A DNA stretch of 64,000 nucleotides, taken from NCBI RefSeq assembly GCF_000819865.1, contig NZ_CDDF01000005.1:426206-490205 (forward strand), given 5' to 3'. The DNA is from Aeromonas eucrenophila. GTDB lineage: Bacteria; Pseudomonadota; Gammaproteobacteria; Enterobacterales; Aeromonadaceae. The notes under the pieces were generated by a model. That model made no database searches. It was given only the letters and a program-made list of their open reading frames with translations, and was not told where the DNA came from. Both the position numbers and the translations under genes were made by a program. Positions 47,201 to 53,795 of this stretch are shown here, piece by piece (the stretch's first letter is position 1; the number at the start of each line of letters is the position of its first letter).

Positions 47201-49863
47201 CGTTGCAGGTTGTTGCCTATCTTGCCCAGGTGATGGCGCCATAAAATATCCCGCCTGCGGGGAAGCAGCTCGAAGAGCAGCGGCACGAAGATCGGCAGCG
47301 CCAGCCCGGCAAGGAGCAGCAGCGTCGCCGTGATGCCGGTATCCAGTGGCAGTTGCCAGGCCGCGAGCAGCGCCAAAAAGGTGCTGGGAGGCAACAGCGA
47401 ACGACAGAGGTTATCAAACAGCTTCCAGCGCCCGACGAGGGGCAGGGCATCCGATCCGCGTCTGACATGGTAGATCCAGGTCAGCAGTTGCCAGTCGCCT
47501 CTTGTCCAGCGGTGTTGGCGCTTGACACTGACGTCATAGCGGGAGGGGAACTCCTCGACGACCTCGATATCGGTTGCCAGGCCCGCCCGTGCGAAAATCC
47601 CCTCGAACAGGTCATGGCTCAGGTGGCTGTTCTCTGGCACACGCGCCTCCAGGGCTGCACCGAAGGCATCGACGTCGTAGATGCCTTTCCCGGTGAAAGA
47701 ACCTTCTCCAAACAGGTCTTGATAGATGTCCGAGGAGGCGGCGGCGTAAGGGTCCATGCCACCGGGCCCTGAGTAGATCCACTGGTAATAGGAGCCATCC
47801 TGTTCCATTGGCAGCGAGGGGGTGACCCGTGGCTGGAGAATACCGTACCCCCGAGTGACACGTTGGTGACCCGCATCCAGGCAAGCCCGGTTGAGAGGGT
47901 GAGCCATCTTGGCAATCAGCCGACTGGCGGTATCCCGGGGCAGGCGAGTGTCCGCATCCAGAGTGATCACATAGCGCACTGCGTCCGGGACTGCGGGTGG
48001 CTGCCCATCGGGTGCCATGAAGCTGGTATCGGTGGCGCCACGCAGCAAGCGGTTCAGTTCATGGAGTTTGCCCCGCTTGCGCTCCCACCCCATCCAGCAG
48101 CCCTCTCCTGGGTTGAACCGGCGCTGGCGATGGAGCAACAGGAAACGCTCGCCAGCAGGCCCTGGGCCATGTTTGCGGTTCAACTCGGCAATGGCCTGAC
48201 GGGCGTTGGCCAGCAGGGCTTCGTCATCGGGCATGCTCTCTTGGTCGGCATCCATACCATCACAGAGCAGGGCAAAAGTGAGGTCGCCACCGATCCCTGA
48301 CAGATGATGCACCTCCAGTTGGGCGACCTGAGCCTGCATATCGGCCTGAGAGGTTAACAGGGTGGGGATGACCACCAGGGTACGCAACGAGGAGGGCACG
48401 CCGTGGTGGAGATCCATGGCGGGTAAGGGCCTTGGCACCAGGTGACCGCCCAGGAGACTGTTGATCAAGGCGATGGCCGCCCCCTGCGCGGGCAGGCATG
48501 CGAACAGGATGAAGAGGATGAGCCAGAGGGAATCGCGCTCTGGCCCCCTGAGGAGGCCATAGGTGAGTGCCAGCAAGGAGATTGTCAGCAGGGCGATGAT
48601 GCCGATATAGCCCACAATGCCGAGTCTGGCGTGGATGCGGTGCAGGCGAAGCCTTGGTGGCGGGCGAAAATCCAGCGTGTTTTCCAACGCAAACCGCCCT
48701 TCGGCAATCAGGTGATAGCCGGGATCCTGTGCTCTTCGCTGGATGTCGTCCGGGGTGGCATGGGCCGCCTGCGCAGTGGCGGCCAAGACGCTGGCTGTGA
48801 CGGCCAACTCGTCATGGGGAGAAAACCGGGCCAACTGCTCGATGGCACAGCGATAGAGATTGCGGGTGGCGAAATCCATGCTGGCAAAGTCACTGCCACT
48901 CCGTAGCTGCTGGTCTACCAGGCTCATCTCCTCAAACAGATCGCTCCAGTCGATGTCCGAGATGAGGCGCATGCTGGTGATGATGTTGCGGACAGTGACG
49001 TTAGAGGCCCCCTGTCGCTGTTGTGCATGCCTCACCACCTTTTCCACTGAGGATCCTTGCTGAGCGAGTCGCTCTTCCAGCCAGCCGAGGGCAGGGGTGG
49101 TCAATGGATCCTGATCCCGTAATTGTTTGGCCAACTGGGCGGCAAACAGCTCAGAGAGAGGGCTGTCGGCGCGTGCGGCAATATTTTCGTTGAGTGCGGA
49201 TAAGGCGGAGGCAGAGACAAGGAGCCGTGAACAGAGCGCATCTGCATCGGCTCTGATGCGCCGTGCGAGCGTGATCTGCTCGGCGAGACGGCGCAGGTTC
49301 TCGATAAGGACGATCCTGAGGGTGATGGAGACGGCCCACAGCTCGCCTATGGTCAGTGGTTGTACCCGTTGATAAGCCTGGATGAAACGGCTCAGGATCT
49401 CGGGGTCGAAGTGACTGTCATTGTGTGCAACGAAAGCCCAGGCAATCCCGAAGACCCTGGGGTAACCGGCCAGTGGCCCTGCTGCCAGCTTTGGCAGTTG
49501 GCGGTAGTAAGCGCGGGGAAGACTGCTGCGGACTTCCTGGATCTGGGTTTCGACCAGATGATAATTATCGAGGAACCACTCAGCCGCATGAGTCAGTTCG
49601 CGGCCCTGCTCCAGCTCGGCCGCGCTGGCCTGGTAGGCGGCGAGCAAGACAGTCTCATTTTCTTTCAAACGACGATGTAGCGGTTGCACCGCAATGGGCT
49701 GGGTCGTGACAGCTTGCGCTGCTGCCAACGTCATGGCGTGGAGTTCCAACCGCTCGATACCGAACAGCTCTTCACGGATTGGCACATCATTCTGCCAAAG
49801 TGCTTGATGGCCAAACAGCTTGGCGAGCCAGCTACTCATCGGGCTGCCCTCGAGGGCCATCAT
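41287..49863 (-). CDS. ndvB: Cyclic beta-1,2-glucan synthase
   Basis: 2858 aa, full length for NdvB/Cgs. Order: N-terminal region; hydrophobic helices at ~410-475; GT84 glycosyltransferase ~490-790 with YVITLDADTRLPRD and QHRWTRGDW; more membrane helices (~810-960). Then a glycoamylase-like domain (~1060-1510: SSVDSGNLAGHL, GISESAYNARD, HHQGMTV) and a C-terminal GH94 phosphorylase-like domain (~2390-2750: RDQLQDGMAL, GSGDWNDGMNLVG). It primes, elongates, cyclises and trims periplasmic beta-1,2-glucan used in osmotic adaptation and host interaction. It makes up nearly a third of the island. Confidence 0.93.
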   Translation of the reverse strand: MMALEGSPMSSWLAKLFGHQALWQNDVPIREELFGIERLELHAMTLAAAQAVTTQPIAVQPLHRRLKENETVLLAAYQASAAELEQGRELTHAAEWFLDNYHLVETQIQEVRSSLPRAYYRQLPKLAAGPLAGYPRVFGIAWAFVAHNDSHFDPEILSRFIQAYQRVQPLTIGELWAVSITLRIVLIENLRRLAEQITLARRIRADADALCSRLLVSASALSALNENIAARADSPLSELFAAQLAKQLRDQDPLTTPALGWLEERLAQQGSSVEKVVRHAQQRQGASNVTVRNIITSMRLISDIDWSDLFEEMSLVDQQLRSGSDFASMDFATRNLYRCAIEQLARFSPHDELAVTASVLAATAQAAHATPDDIQRRAQDPGYHLIAEGRFALENTLDFRPPPRLRLHRIHARLGIVGYIGIIALLTISLLALTYGLLRGPERDSLWLILFILFACLPAQGAAIALINSLLGGHLVPRPLPAMDLHHGVPSSLRTLVVIPTLLTSQADMQAQVAQLEVHHLSGIGGDLTFALLCDGMDADQESMPDDEALLANARQAIAELNRKHGPGPAGERFLLLHRQRRFNPGEGCWMGWERKRGKLHELNRLLRGATDTSFMAPDGQPPAVPDAVRYVITLDADTRLPRDTASRLIAKMAHPLNRACLDAGHQRVTRGYGILQPRVTPSLPMEQDGSYYQWIYSGPGGMDPYAAASSDIYQDLFGEGSFTGKGIYDVDAFGAALEARVPENSHLSHDLFEGIFARAGLATDIEVVEEFPSRYDVSVKRQHRWTRGDWQLLTWIYHVRRGSDALPLVGRWKLFDNLCRSLLPPSTFLALLAAWQLPLDTGITATLLLLAGLALPIFVPLLFELLPRRRDILWRHHLGKIGNNLQRAAMQLLLSLAFLVDQAWRMTDAIVRTLFRLSFSHRHLLEWTTAAQTAGSPRLACVGFYRLMAAGVVLGMGASAMTLLSIPTAWPLVLPFGGLWLLAPLAAYWTSRPSCQAKTLTCSAKEAVALRLIARQTWRYFETFVTDLDNQLPPDNVQESPEQVIAHRTSPTNMGLYLLATLAANDFGWAGLGATLKRLEATLAVMQRLPRFKGHFFNWYDTQSLLTLEPAYVSSVDSGNLAGHLLVVANACEHWQQQSGYGAVRSGLQDTCLLAEQALYAYLAQPYTIQSNMPQQAITAYLGEIHHQLFGQQPMAQLLPILAKLTAQTASMAHHFCRSGDQHAGAELTFWLDALKLAVTEHAEDQRSFSQLPPSLRLRLQTIADAARALAMGMDFTFLLNSQRKLLSIGYSLTDNRLDASCYDLLASEARLASLFAIAKGDIVTRHWFRLGRAVTPVGQATVLISWSGSMFEYLMPSLVMQAPIGSQLEQTNRLIVALQIRYGRALGIPWGISESAYNARDLEFTYQYSNFGIPRLALKRGLAEDRVIAPYATALATMVNPGAALKNFEQLAMLGGAGRYGFYEALDFTRARLPDDQQVAIVQNFMAHHQGMTVVAIANALQGGRMRARLHEEPIIQACELLLQERIPQDMTIIRTRGAEIKASQTQSRQDVSAVRRLLSSVHGTPVTHLLSNGRYSVMLTSAGAGYSRWRDIAITRWQADSTRDHLGYFLFLQDVQSGETWSPCAQPLGRTTNEEEVVFAEDRAHFLHQNGRLTTSMEVLVSGEGDGEVRRVSLTNRGRHRREIELTSYAEIVLTTAETDRAHPAFAKLFVVTEYVPETGALIATRRPRSPEETEVWAAHFIIVEGQSVGALQYESDRARFIGRGRTVTSAQALQRGALLSDTTGTVLDPIFSLRQQVQVLPGGSTHVAFWTLVASSRSALLDLIDQHHNRHAFERAKTLAWTQAQVQLNHLNIQASDAANFQRLAAPLLYADPRFRAASSAILQGLAPQSVLWQQSISGDLPILLLRIDDIEDLAQVRELLLAHEYLRMKRLAVDLVIINEHATTYVQDLQNSIETAVRSSQSRPRFNAELAQGSVYTVRTDLMSPEVRDLLFAAARVVLTARRGSLQQQLARLPDSPPFPPPGPIVKPRHAVPFKHPHHPELEFFNGLGGFAKEGREYVTLLTDEHMTPAPWINVVANPHFGFQVSAEGSGYTWSDNSKENQLTAWSNDPVMDPCGEVIYLRDEDTLELWSATAQPIRDGGTYIARHGFGYCRFEHQAHGIHSELLQYVPVADPVKISRLRLHNLTRTPRRLTVTGYVEWILGASRTLTAPYITTRMDAQTGAMLAQNPWSTVFPNQVAFFDLGGQQTSWTADRREFLGNHGQLSSPAALTRRHTLSCRTGAGMDPCAALQTQVVLAPGQRLELVILLGEGRSAEQASALVSRYRQDLDMVQDEVDSQWQALLGAIQVKTPDRAMDIMLNGWLLYQTLACRIWARSAFYQAGGAYGFRDQLQDGMALSFAQPQATRQHLLRAAARQFIEGDVQHWWLPHSGQGVRTRISDDRIWLAFATATYILDTADEAILDELIPFLEGPPLGLDEQDAFFLPAISDESASLFEHCARGLDQAIELTGSNGLPPIGSGDWNDGMNLVGNEGKGESVWLGWLLLRTIMLFAPLAHARQDPRAERWEAHAQRVGVALERRAWDGAWYRRATFDDGTWLGSKDSPECQIDSIAQSWAILSGVADPTRAMTAMQSLEKYLIRYDEALALLFSPPFDKLTQNPGYIRGYPPGLRENGGQYTHAATWAILAFSRLGECTKAHNLFALLNPINHAQNAADVERYKVEPYVMAADIYSVAPHIGRGGWTWYTGAAGWMYQAGIEGILGIHREGHFLRIVPHLPRHWPGFSAEITMDATHYRIEVDIGEPSERQTSTTLLDGVALPPSDSPLRVPLDGGQHRLQITLGCHATSREAVDAA

Positions 49864-50369
49864 GAGGCATCAATTCGCTCTGTTCCCGGTTTGAAATATG
49901 CATGCTTGCTCCATTGTCTGCAGCTCGCTGAAGAGGCATGAAGGCTCATGATTTACCTGCCAAGGCATCATGAAGGGGTCAGGGACGGGCTCTCTTGCAA
50001 TCGAGGTTTCTGCAAATACGGAGACTATGAAGGGCAGGTAGACGGTTGTCGGTTCGCTAAGGCACATATAAAAATGAATGACGATAAGGGGGCTATTTTT
50101 CTGCTGTCACTGTGTTCTGGTTTCTATTTATGCTGGCGGGTTGTTTGAACCGCCCCGGGTTTTCTGCTCACGGCTGGCCCCTGCTGCCTATGGGAGGGAT
50201 TCATTATATCCCTGACAAGATCTGGGCCAATGAAGCTAACGAGGTAGTACTCCTTCACTGATCCGCAGAGTGTCAGCTTTCCTGTGGTAACAGGGCTGGA
50301 ATCAGGCGCTCACCACGGTGGCTGATCACGCCGCTTGCTTAGGGTGGCGATATCGGGGGCAGGCCTTTG
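49864..50369. other. Glucan synthase upstream region, no recognised gene
   Basis: About 500 bases. Presumably holds the ndvB promoter (minus strand). No coding frame with family features, no tRNA and no clear terminator were seen. Confidence 0.45.
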
Positions 50370-50750
50370 TCATATGGGCTTACCAGAGGCATGGCTGGAG
50401 AAGAGGGTGAGCAGATGGCCGGCGGGCTCGATCAGGGTAAATGCCTCGTGGCCGATGGCGGGGCGAGCCTCGATGGGCGAGGGGGCTAGCCCCAGGGCGC
50501 TCAGGCGCCGGTGGGTTTCATGCAGATCGTCGACCATCAGATCGAAGGGGGCTGCTCCCGCCTCGATCTGGTCGCGGCGCATCAGTAGCAGGTGGGGGCC
50601 GCCGCGCATCTCCAGGACTGAGATCTCGGGTCCCTCGAAGAGGAGCCTCATGCCGAGTCGGCGCATAAAGCGGGTGGAGTCCTGCATCCGGTCGGTCGGC
50701 AATACGACATGGGCCACCCCAATAGGTGGTCTTTGATCATCCAGCTCCAT
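50370..50750 (-). CDS. VOC family protein
   Basis: 126 aa. IGVAHVVLPTDRMQDSTRFMRRLGMRLLF begins the first module; GHEAFTLIEPAGHLLTLFSSH closes the second. The start MELDDQRP at 50750 has AGGAGG seven bases upstream and is preferred to a longer frame. Substrate unknown. A separate, only distantly similar VOC gene lies at 37971. Confidence 0.83.
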   Translation of the reverse strand: MELDDQRPPIGVAHVVLPTDRMQDSTRFMRRLGMRLLFEGPEISVLEMRGGPHLLLMRRDQIEAGAAPFDLMVDDLHETHRRLSALGLAPSPIEARPAIGHEAFTLIEPAGHLLTLFSSHASGKPI

Positions 50751-50835
50751 CTGCACGCCTCCTGAAAAACCTGTCGGTGCCCGGCCCCGTATTTCTCGAC
50801 CCCACACCACATTATGGGATAGCGGCCCATGGATA

Positions 50836-50862
50836 TAACAACGCCCGGTGAACCGGGCGTTG
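50836..50862 (-). terminator. Hairpin terminator for the glycine-zipper lipoprotein gene
   Basis: Stem of about 11 bp (50839-50849 / 50852-50862), GC-rich, followed on the minus strand by TTATAT. Confidence 0.7.
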
Positions 50863-50884
50863 GGTGATGAGGGGTAAGGGAGTC

Positions 50885-51100
50885 CTACTTCTTGATTTCA
50901 TGGCCAATTACGCCACCGACGACGGCCCCACCCACGGTACCAACCGCACTGCCTCCGGTCAGCACCGAACCACCGACGGCGCCAATACCGGCTCCGATGG
51001 CTGTACTCTTGTCTTGTTGCGACATGCCGGAGCAAGCTGCCAAGCCAAACAGCATGACCATTGCCACAGCGCCTCGTGCTAAACCATGGATCTTCTTCAT
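50885..51100 (-). CDS. Glycine-zipper lipoprotein (OsmB-like)
   Basis: 71 aa. Lipoprotein signal GAVAMVMLFGLAAC, then a glycine-zipper helix pair (AIGAGIGAVGGSVLTGGSAVGTVGGAVVGGVIGHEIKK). Similar in size and plan to OsmB, an osmotically induced outer-membrane lipoprotein. Last gene before the right end of the island. Confidence 0.87.
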   Translation of the reverse strand: MKKIHGLARGAVAMVMLFGLAACSGMSQQDKSTAIGAGIGAVGGSVLTGGSAVGTVGGAVVGGVIGHEIKK

Positions 51101-51689
51101 GGGATTACCTCTTGATACTGATCAATACGTCAGAGTGTCTTCAGTCATCGGCCATGAGGCTGCGACTGATCCCGACCCGGTCCCCAACGCGTAAGCCCGG
51201 ATAGTTGTTGCTCGACGGCAGAGCTGGCGACATATCCAACGACTGCTCCATATATCAGACGGGCGCTCTGTTAGCCGCTGGTCTGTTATGGCGACCATCT
51301 TCCTCCGGCTCCGCGAGCCTGTCTGTACGCTAACGCTTATAGGGGGCCTTTTTGATGCCACAGCGGCTGCTCCTCGCCGAGTGGTTGGGGGCCGCGTTCA
51401 TGGGCTGCGTTTGTTGCACTCCGCGGACTTTCCCAGCCGCTCCCCCTTAGATGTGACAACTCACGATCAACGCCGACACGCACCCGTTGTTGCGACAAAT
51501 GCACAAGCCAGGGGATAAGAAGCGGAGTCTGGTGATAGTGCCCATGCTGGATTGTGACGCCTGGCTGGGGTGCCGGGATCCTGAGTTGGCGCGAACTTAC
51601 CTTATACAGCAGGCCACTGAGCTGCTAACCGGATTACCGATGCTACTTGCACGCCGGGGTTGACGTTAGCCCGGTGTTAGCCAGCCTCA
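51101..51689. other. Right-end intergenic stretch of the island
   Basis: About 590 bases without a recognised gene. It carries the arm-type repeat at 51665-51682. A plus-strand frame at 51534 starting VIVPML is short and unlikely to be a gene. Confidence 0.5.
51665..51682. repeat. Integrase arm-type repeat near the right end
   Basis: GTTAGCCCGGTGTTAGCC, identical to 23488-23505 beside the integrase gene, in the same orientation, about 80 bases from the attachment core. It links both island ends to the same integrase. Confidence 0.75.
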
Positions 51690-51698
51690 AAAATGAAT

Positions 51699-51722
51699 AA
51701 GGCTCGCATCGCTGCGAGCCTT
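51699..51722 (-). terminator. tRNA-Thr terminator (island-derived)
   Basis: 10-bp stem (51699-51708 / 51713-51722), loop TCGC, then ATTCATTTTT on the minus strand. It lies inside the island, just 3' of the tRNA. Confidence 0.85.
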
Positions 51723-51730
51723 GCTGTATC

Positions 51731-51806
51731 TGGTGCCGGAAACAGGAGTCGAACCTGCGACCTTCGCATTACGAATGCGCTGCTCTACCAACTGAGCTAT
51801 ACCGGC
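51731..51806 (-). tRNA. tRNA-Thr(CGU), reconstituted by the island
   Basis: 76 nt with encoded CCA, matching E. coli thrW in the D arm and anticodon arm (loop TTCGTAA, anticodon CGU). The acceptor stem pairs except at positions 6-67, a U-U mismatch. The 3' half differs from the displaced copy at 23323 at three positions, one of which creates this mismatch. It is therefore probably island-supplied. Confidence 0.93.
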
Positions 51807-51892
51807 GTGGGACTAGATTCCCGAAAATAACGGGGCAAGTCAATGAGTCTGAATCTACTTTATGAGTCAGGTCATGGGGTTACAGGCACACG

Positions 51893-52633
51893 TCAGAGAT
51901 CGACAAACTCCGGGATGTGGGCTCGGCCGCGGCTTTCGAGAAACGCGAGCAGGGCGCGAGGGGAGCGCGCCAGGATCCGCTCCTCGGGGAAGCCGGCCTC
52001 CGTCACCAGTCGGTGGCAGTGGTCGAAATCCCCCAGGCTGAAGGCAACGTGGGAGTCGGAGCCGAAGGTGAGATAGGCCCCCAAGTCGCGCGCCGCTTCG
52101 ACGATGGCGCGGCAGTTGCCCTCGCTGCCGGGGCGGGAGTGGCTGAAGGAGGAGTTGTTGACCTCCAGCGCCACCCGGTATTCGGCGGCGGCCTTGACCA
52201 CGGCCTGGATGTCGATGGGGAAGGCGGGGTTGCCGGGGTGGCTTATCATGTCGACCCGGCCGCTCTTGATGGCGTTGATCATGGCCTGGGTATGGGTGGC
52301 CTGATCGCAGGGGGGGAACACCGGCTCGTGGAAGCCCGCCATTATCATGTCGAGCCGCGACTCGTAGCGCTCGGGGAAGTCGATTTCACCGGCCAGGTTC
52401 TTGATGTTGGCCTCGATGCCGCGCAGTATGCCGACCCCGTCCACGACTCTGGGCAACACATGCAGATTGACGAAGTGCCAGAAATGGGGGGCGTCGGCCA
52501 TGTCGGGGCCATGATCCGTGGTGGCGAACAGCTTGATCCCCTTGGCCTTGGCGATGGGCAGGTAGTCATGAATGGTGCTGTAGGCGTGGGTACTGGCGAC
52601 GGTGTGGGTGTGGGTATCGACCGTATACTTCAT
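51893..52633 (-). CDS. ycdX: PHP-family phosphatase (YcdX-like)
   Basis: 246 aa. PHP metal motifs in order: [61 protein letters not shown]. YcdX of E. coli is a trinuclear-zinc phosphatase linked to swarming. The start [10 protein letters not shown] at 52633 has GGGAG upstream. First backbone gene after the island. Confidence 0.92.
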   Translation of the reverse strand: MKYTVDTHTHTVASTHAYSTIHDYLPIAKAKGIKLFATTDHGPDMADAPHFWHFVNLHVLPRVVDGVGILRGIEANIKNLAGEIDFPERYESRLDMIMAGFHEPVFPPCDQATHTQAMINAIKSGRVDMISHPGNPAFPIDIQAVVKAAAEYRVALEVNNSSFSHSRPGSEGNCRAIVEAARDLGAYLTFGSDSHVAFSLGDFDHCHRLVTEAGFPEERILARSPRALLAFLESRGRAHIPEFVDL

Positions 52634-52766
52634 CTTTTCTCCCCTCTGGCATGAGGCGCCAGCATAGCAAGATTGGCGGGGACGGGCCATGTTGCGGCTT
52701 GCCATACTTTGTCACAAATTACGGCGGGACTGACAAAGTCTGAACACCTTTGCCTGCGAGGATAGC

Positions 52767-52858
52767 CTCATCGATGCAAGCCTGAACACCCATCGATGAG
52801 TTGGATCTGGATGACTGACTCAATTTTCCCCACCGTCGCCCCAGCGACGGTTTTTTTT
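52767..52858 (+). ncRNA. Candidate small RNA with Rho-independent terminator
   Basis: In the ycdX-psrA gap (52634-53094) a 10-bp perfect inverted repeat (52767-52776 / 52791-52800) is followed by ~30 bases of unpaired sequence. Then comes a strong terminator (CCGTCG / CGACGG at 52833-52850 plus eight T) on the plus strand. No gene upstream is in that orientation, so the terminator must end another transcript. No known RNA family was recognised and the 5' end is unknown. Confidence 0.45.
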
Positions 52859-53067
52859 CGCCGCGGTCTTTGCCAACGAGCGGACAAAAAAATGCCCAAC
52901 TAGCATGGCGCAGGTTGGGCGAGACTTAATGTTTAATTGCAGTGGCATAGATATAGAGTTCCGTTTCCTGGCTAAGTTCCCACCTCATTCCCTCTTTTTG
53001 ATTAAAAACATTTCGCCAACACTTGTTCACATTCCCTTGACATGTCTGAGCGTGAAACGTACTTTTT

Positions 53068-53079
53068 AAACATTCGTTT
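53068..53079. promoter_or_regulatory. PsrA-type operator
   Basis: AAACATTCGTTT, fitting the GAAAC-N4-GTTTC-like motif reported for PsrA regulators in its AAAC-N4-GTTT core. It lies 15 bases before the psrA start, consistent with autorepression. Confidence 0.6.
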
Positions 53080-53094
53080 TAAGTGGGGTGTCCA

Positions 53095-53748
53095 GTGAGT
53101 AAAGTCGATACCAAAAACCGTATTCTCGATGCCGCCGAGGTGTTGTTTGCCGAGCGGGGGTTCGCCGATACCTCCTTGCGTCTGATCACCAGCGAGGCCG
53201 ACGTCAACCTGGCCTCGGTCAACTATCACTTCGGCTCCAAGAAGGAGCTGATCCAGGCGGTGCTCGATCGCTATCTGAGCCTGTTTATGCCGGAGGTGGA
53301 CACCCGCTTGTCCACCCTGATGGCACAGGATCAGCTGACCCTGTTGCAGGTGTTCGAAAGCTTCGTCGAACCGCTGATGAAGCTGGTGGAGGTTCGCACC
53401 AACGGGCCTGCGCTCTTCATGCAACTGCTGGGGCGCGGCTACATCGACAGCCAGGGCCACCTGCGTCGCTTCATCACCACCCATTACGGCGCGACCCTGC
53501 AGCGGATCACCCAGGCTATTTCCAAGGCCAATCCGGCCCTGTCGCCGGCGGATCTGTTCTGGCGCCTGCACTTCACTCTGGGCACAGTCGTGTTCACCAT
53601 GGCTTCCGCCGATGCGCTGCGCGACATCGCCCAGGCCGACTTTGGCCAGCAGCTCGATGTGGAAGGGCTGGTGCGCAATGTCATTCCTTATCTGGCGTCC
53701 GGTGTCGGGGCGCCCGTGGAGTCGACCAGGCTATCCCTGGCCGTGTAA
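53095..53748 (+). CDS. psrA: TetR-family fatty-acid-responsive regulator PsrA
   Basis: 217 aa. ILDAAEVLFAERGFADTSLRLITSEADVNLASVNYHFGSKKELIQAV is very close to Pseudomonas PsrA, as is the C-terminal LFWRLHFTLGTVVFTMASADALRDIAQADFG. PsrA represses beta-oxidation genes until long-chain fatty acids bind. The GTG at 53095 (VSKVDTKNRIL) has GGGG upstream; an earlier GTG at 53083 is less likely. It precedes its probable target fadE in the same direction. Confidence 0.93.
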   Translation: MSKVDTKNRILDAAEVLFAERGFADTSLRLITSEADVNLASVNYHFGSKKELIQAVLDRYLSLFMPEVDTRLSTLMAQDQLTLLQVFESFVEPLMKLVEVRTNGPALFMQLLGRGYIDSQGHLRRFITTHYGATLQRITQAISKANPALSPADLFWRLHFTLGTVVFTMASADALRDIAQADFGQQLDVEGLVRNVIPYLASGVGAPVESTRLSLAV

Positions 53749-53795
53749 TTGCTAACAATAATCAACGGAAACAGTGAAATAAAAGGAACTTTCGT

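Noticed and set aside
49948-50148. 66-codon plus-strand frame upstream of the glucan synthase gene
   Set aside because: No ribosome site, Cys-rich irregular composition and no family resemblance.
51534-51660. Plus-strand frame starting VIVPML, like the duplicated VOC start at 12561
   Set aside because: Similarity stops after five or six residues made of common codons; no VOC features follow.
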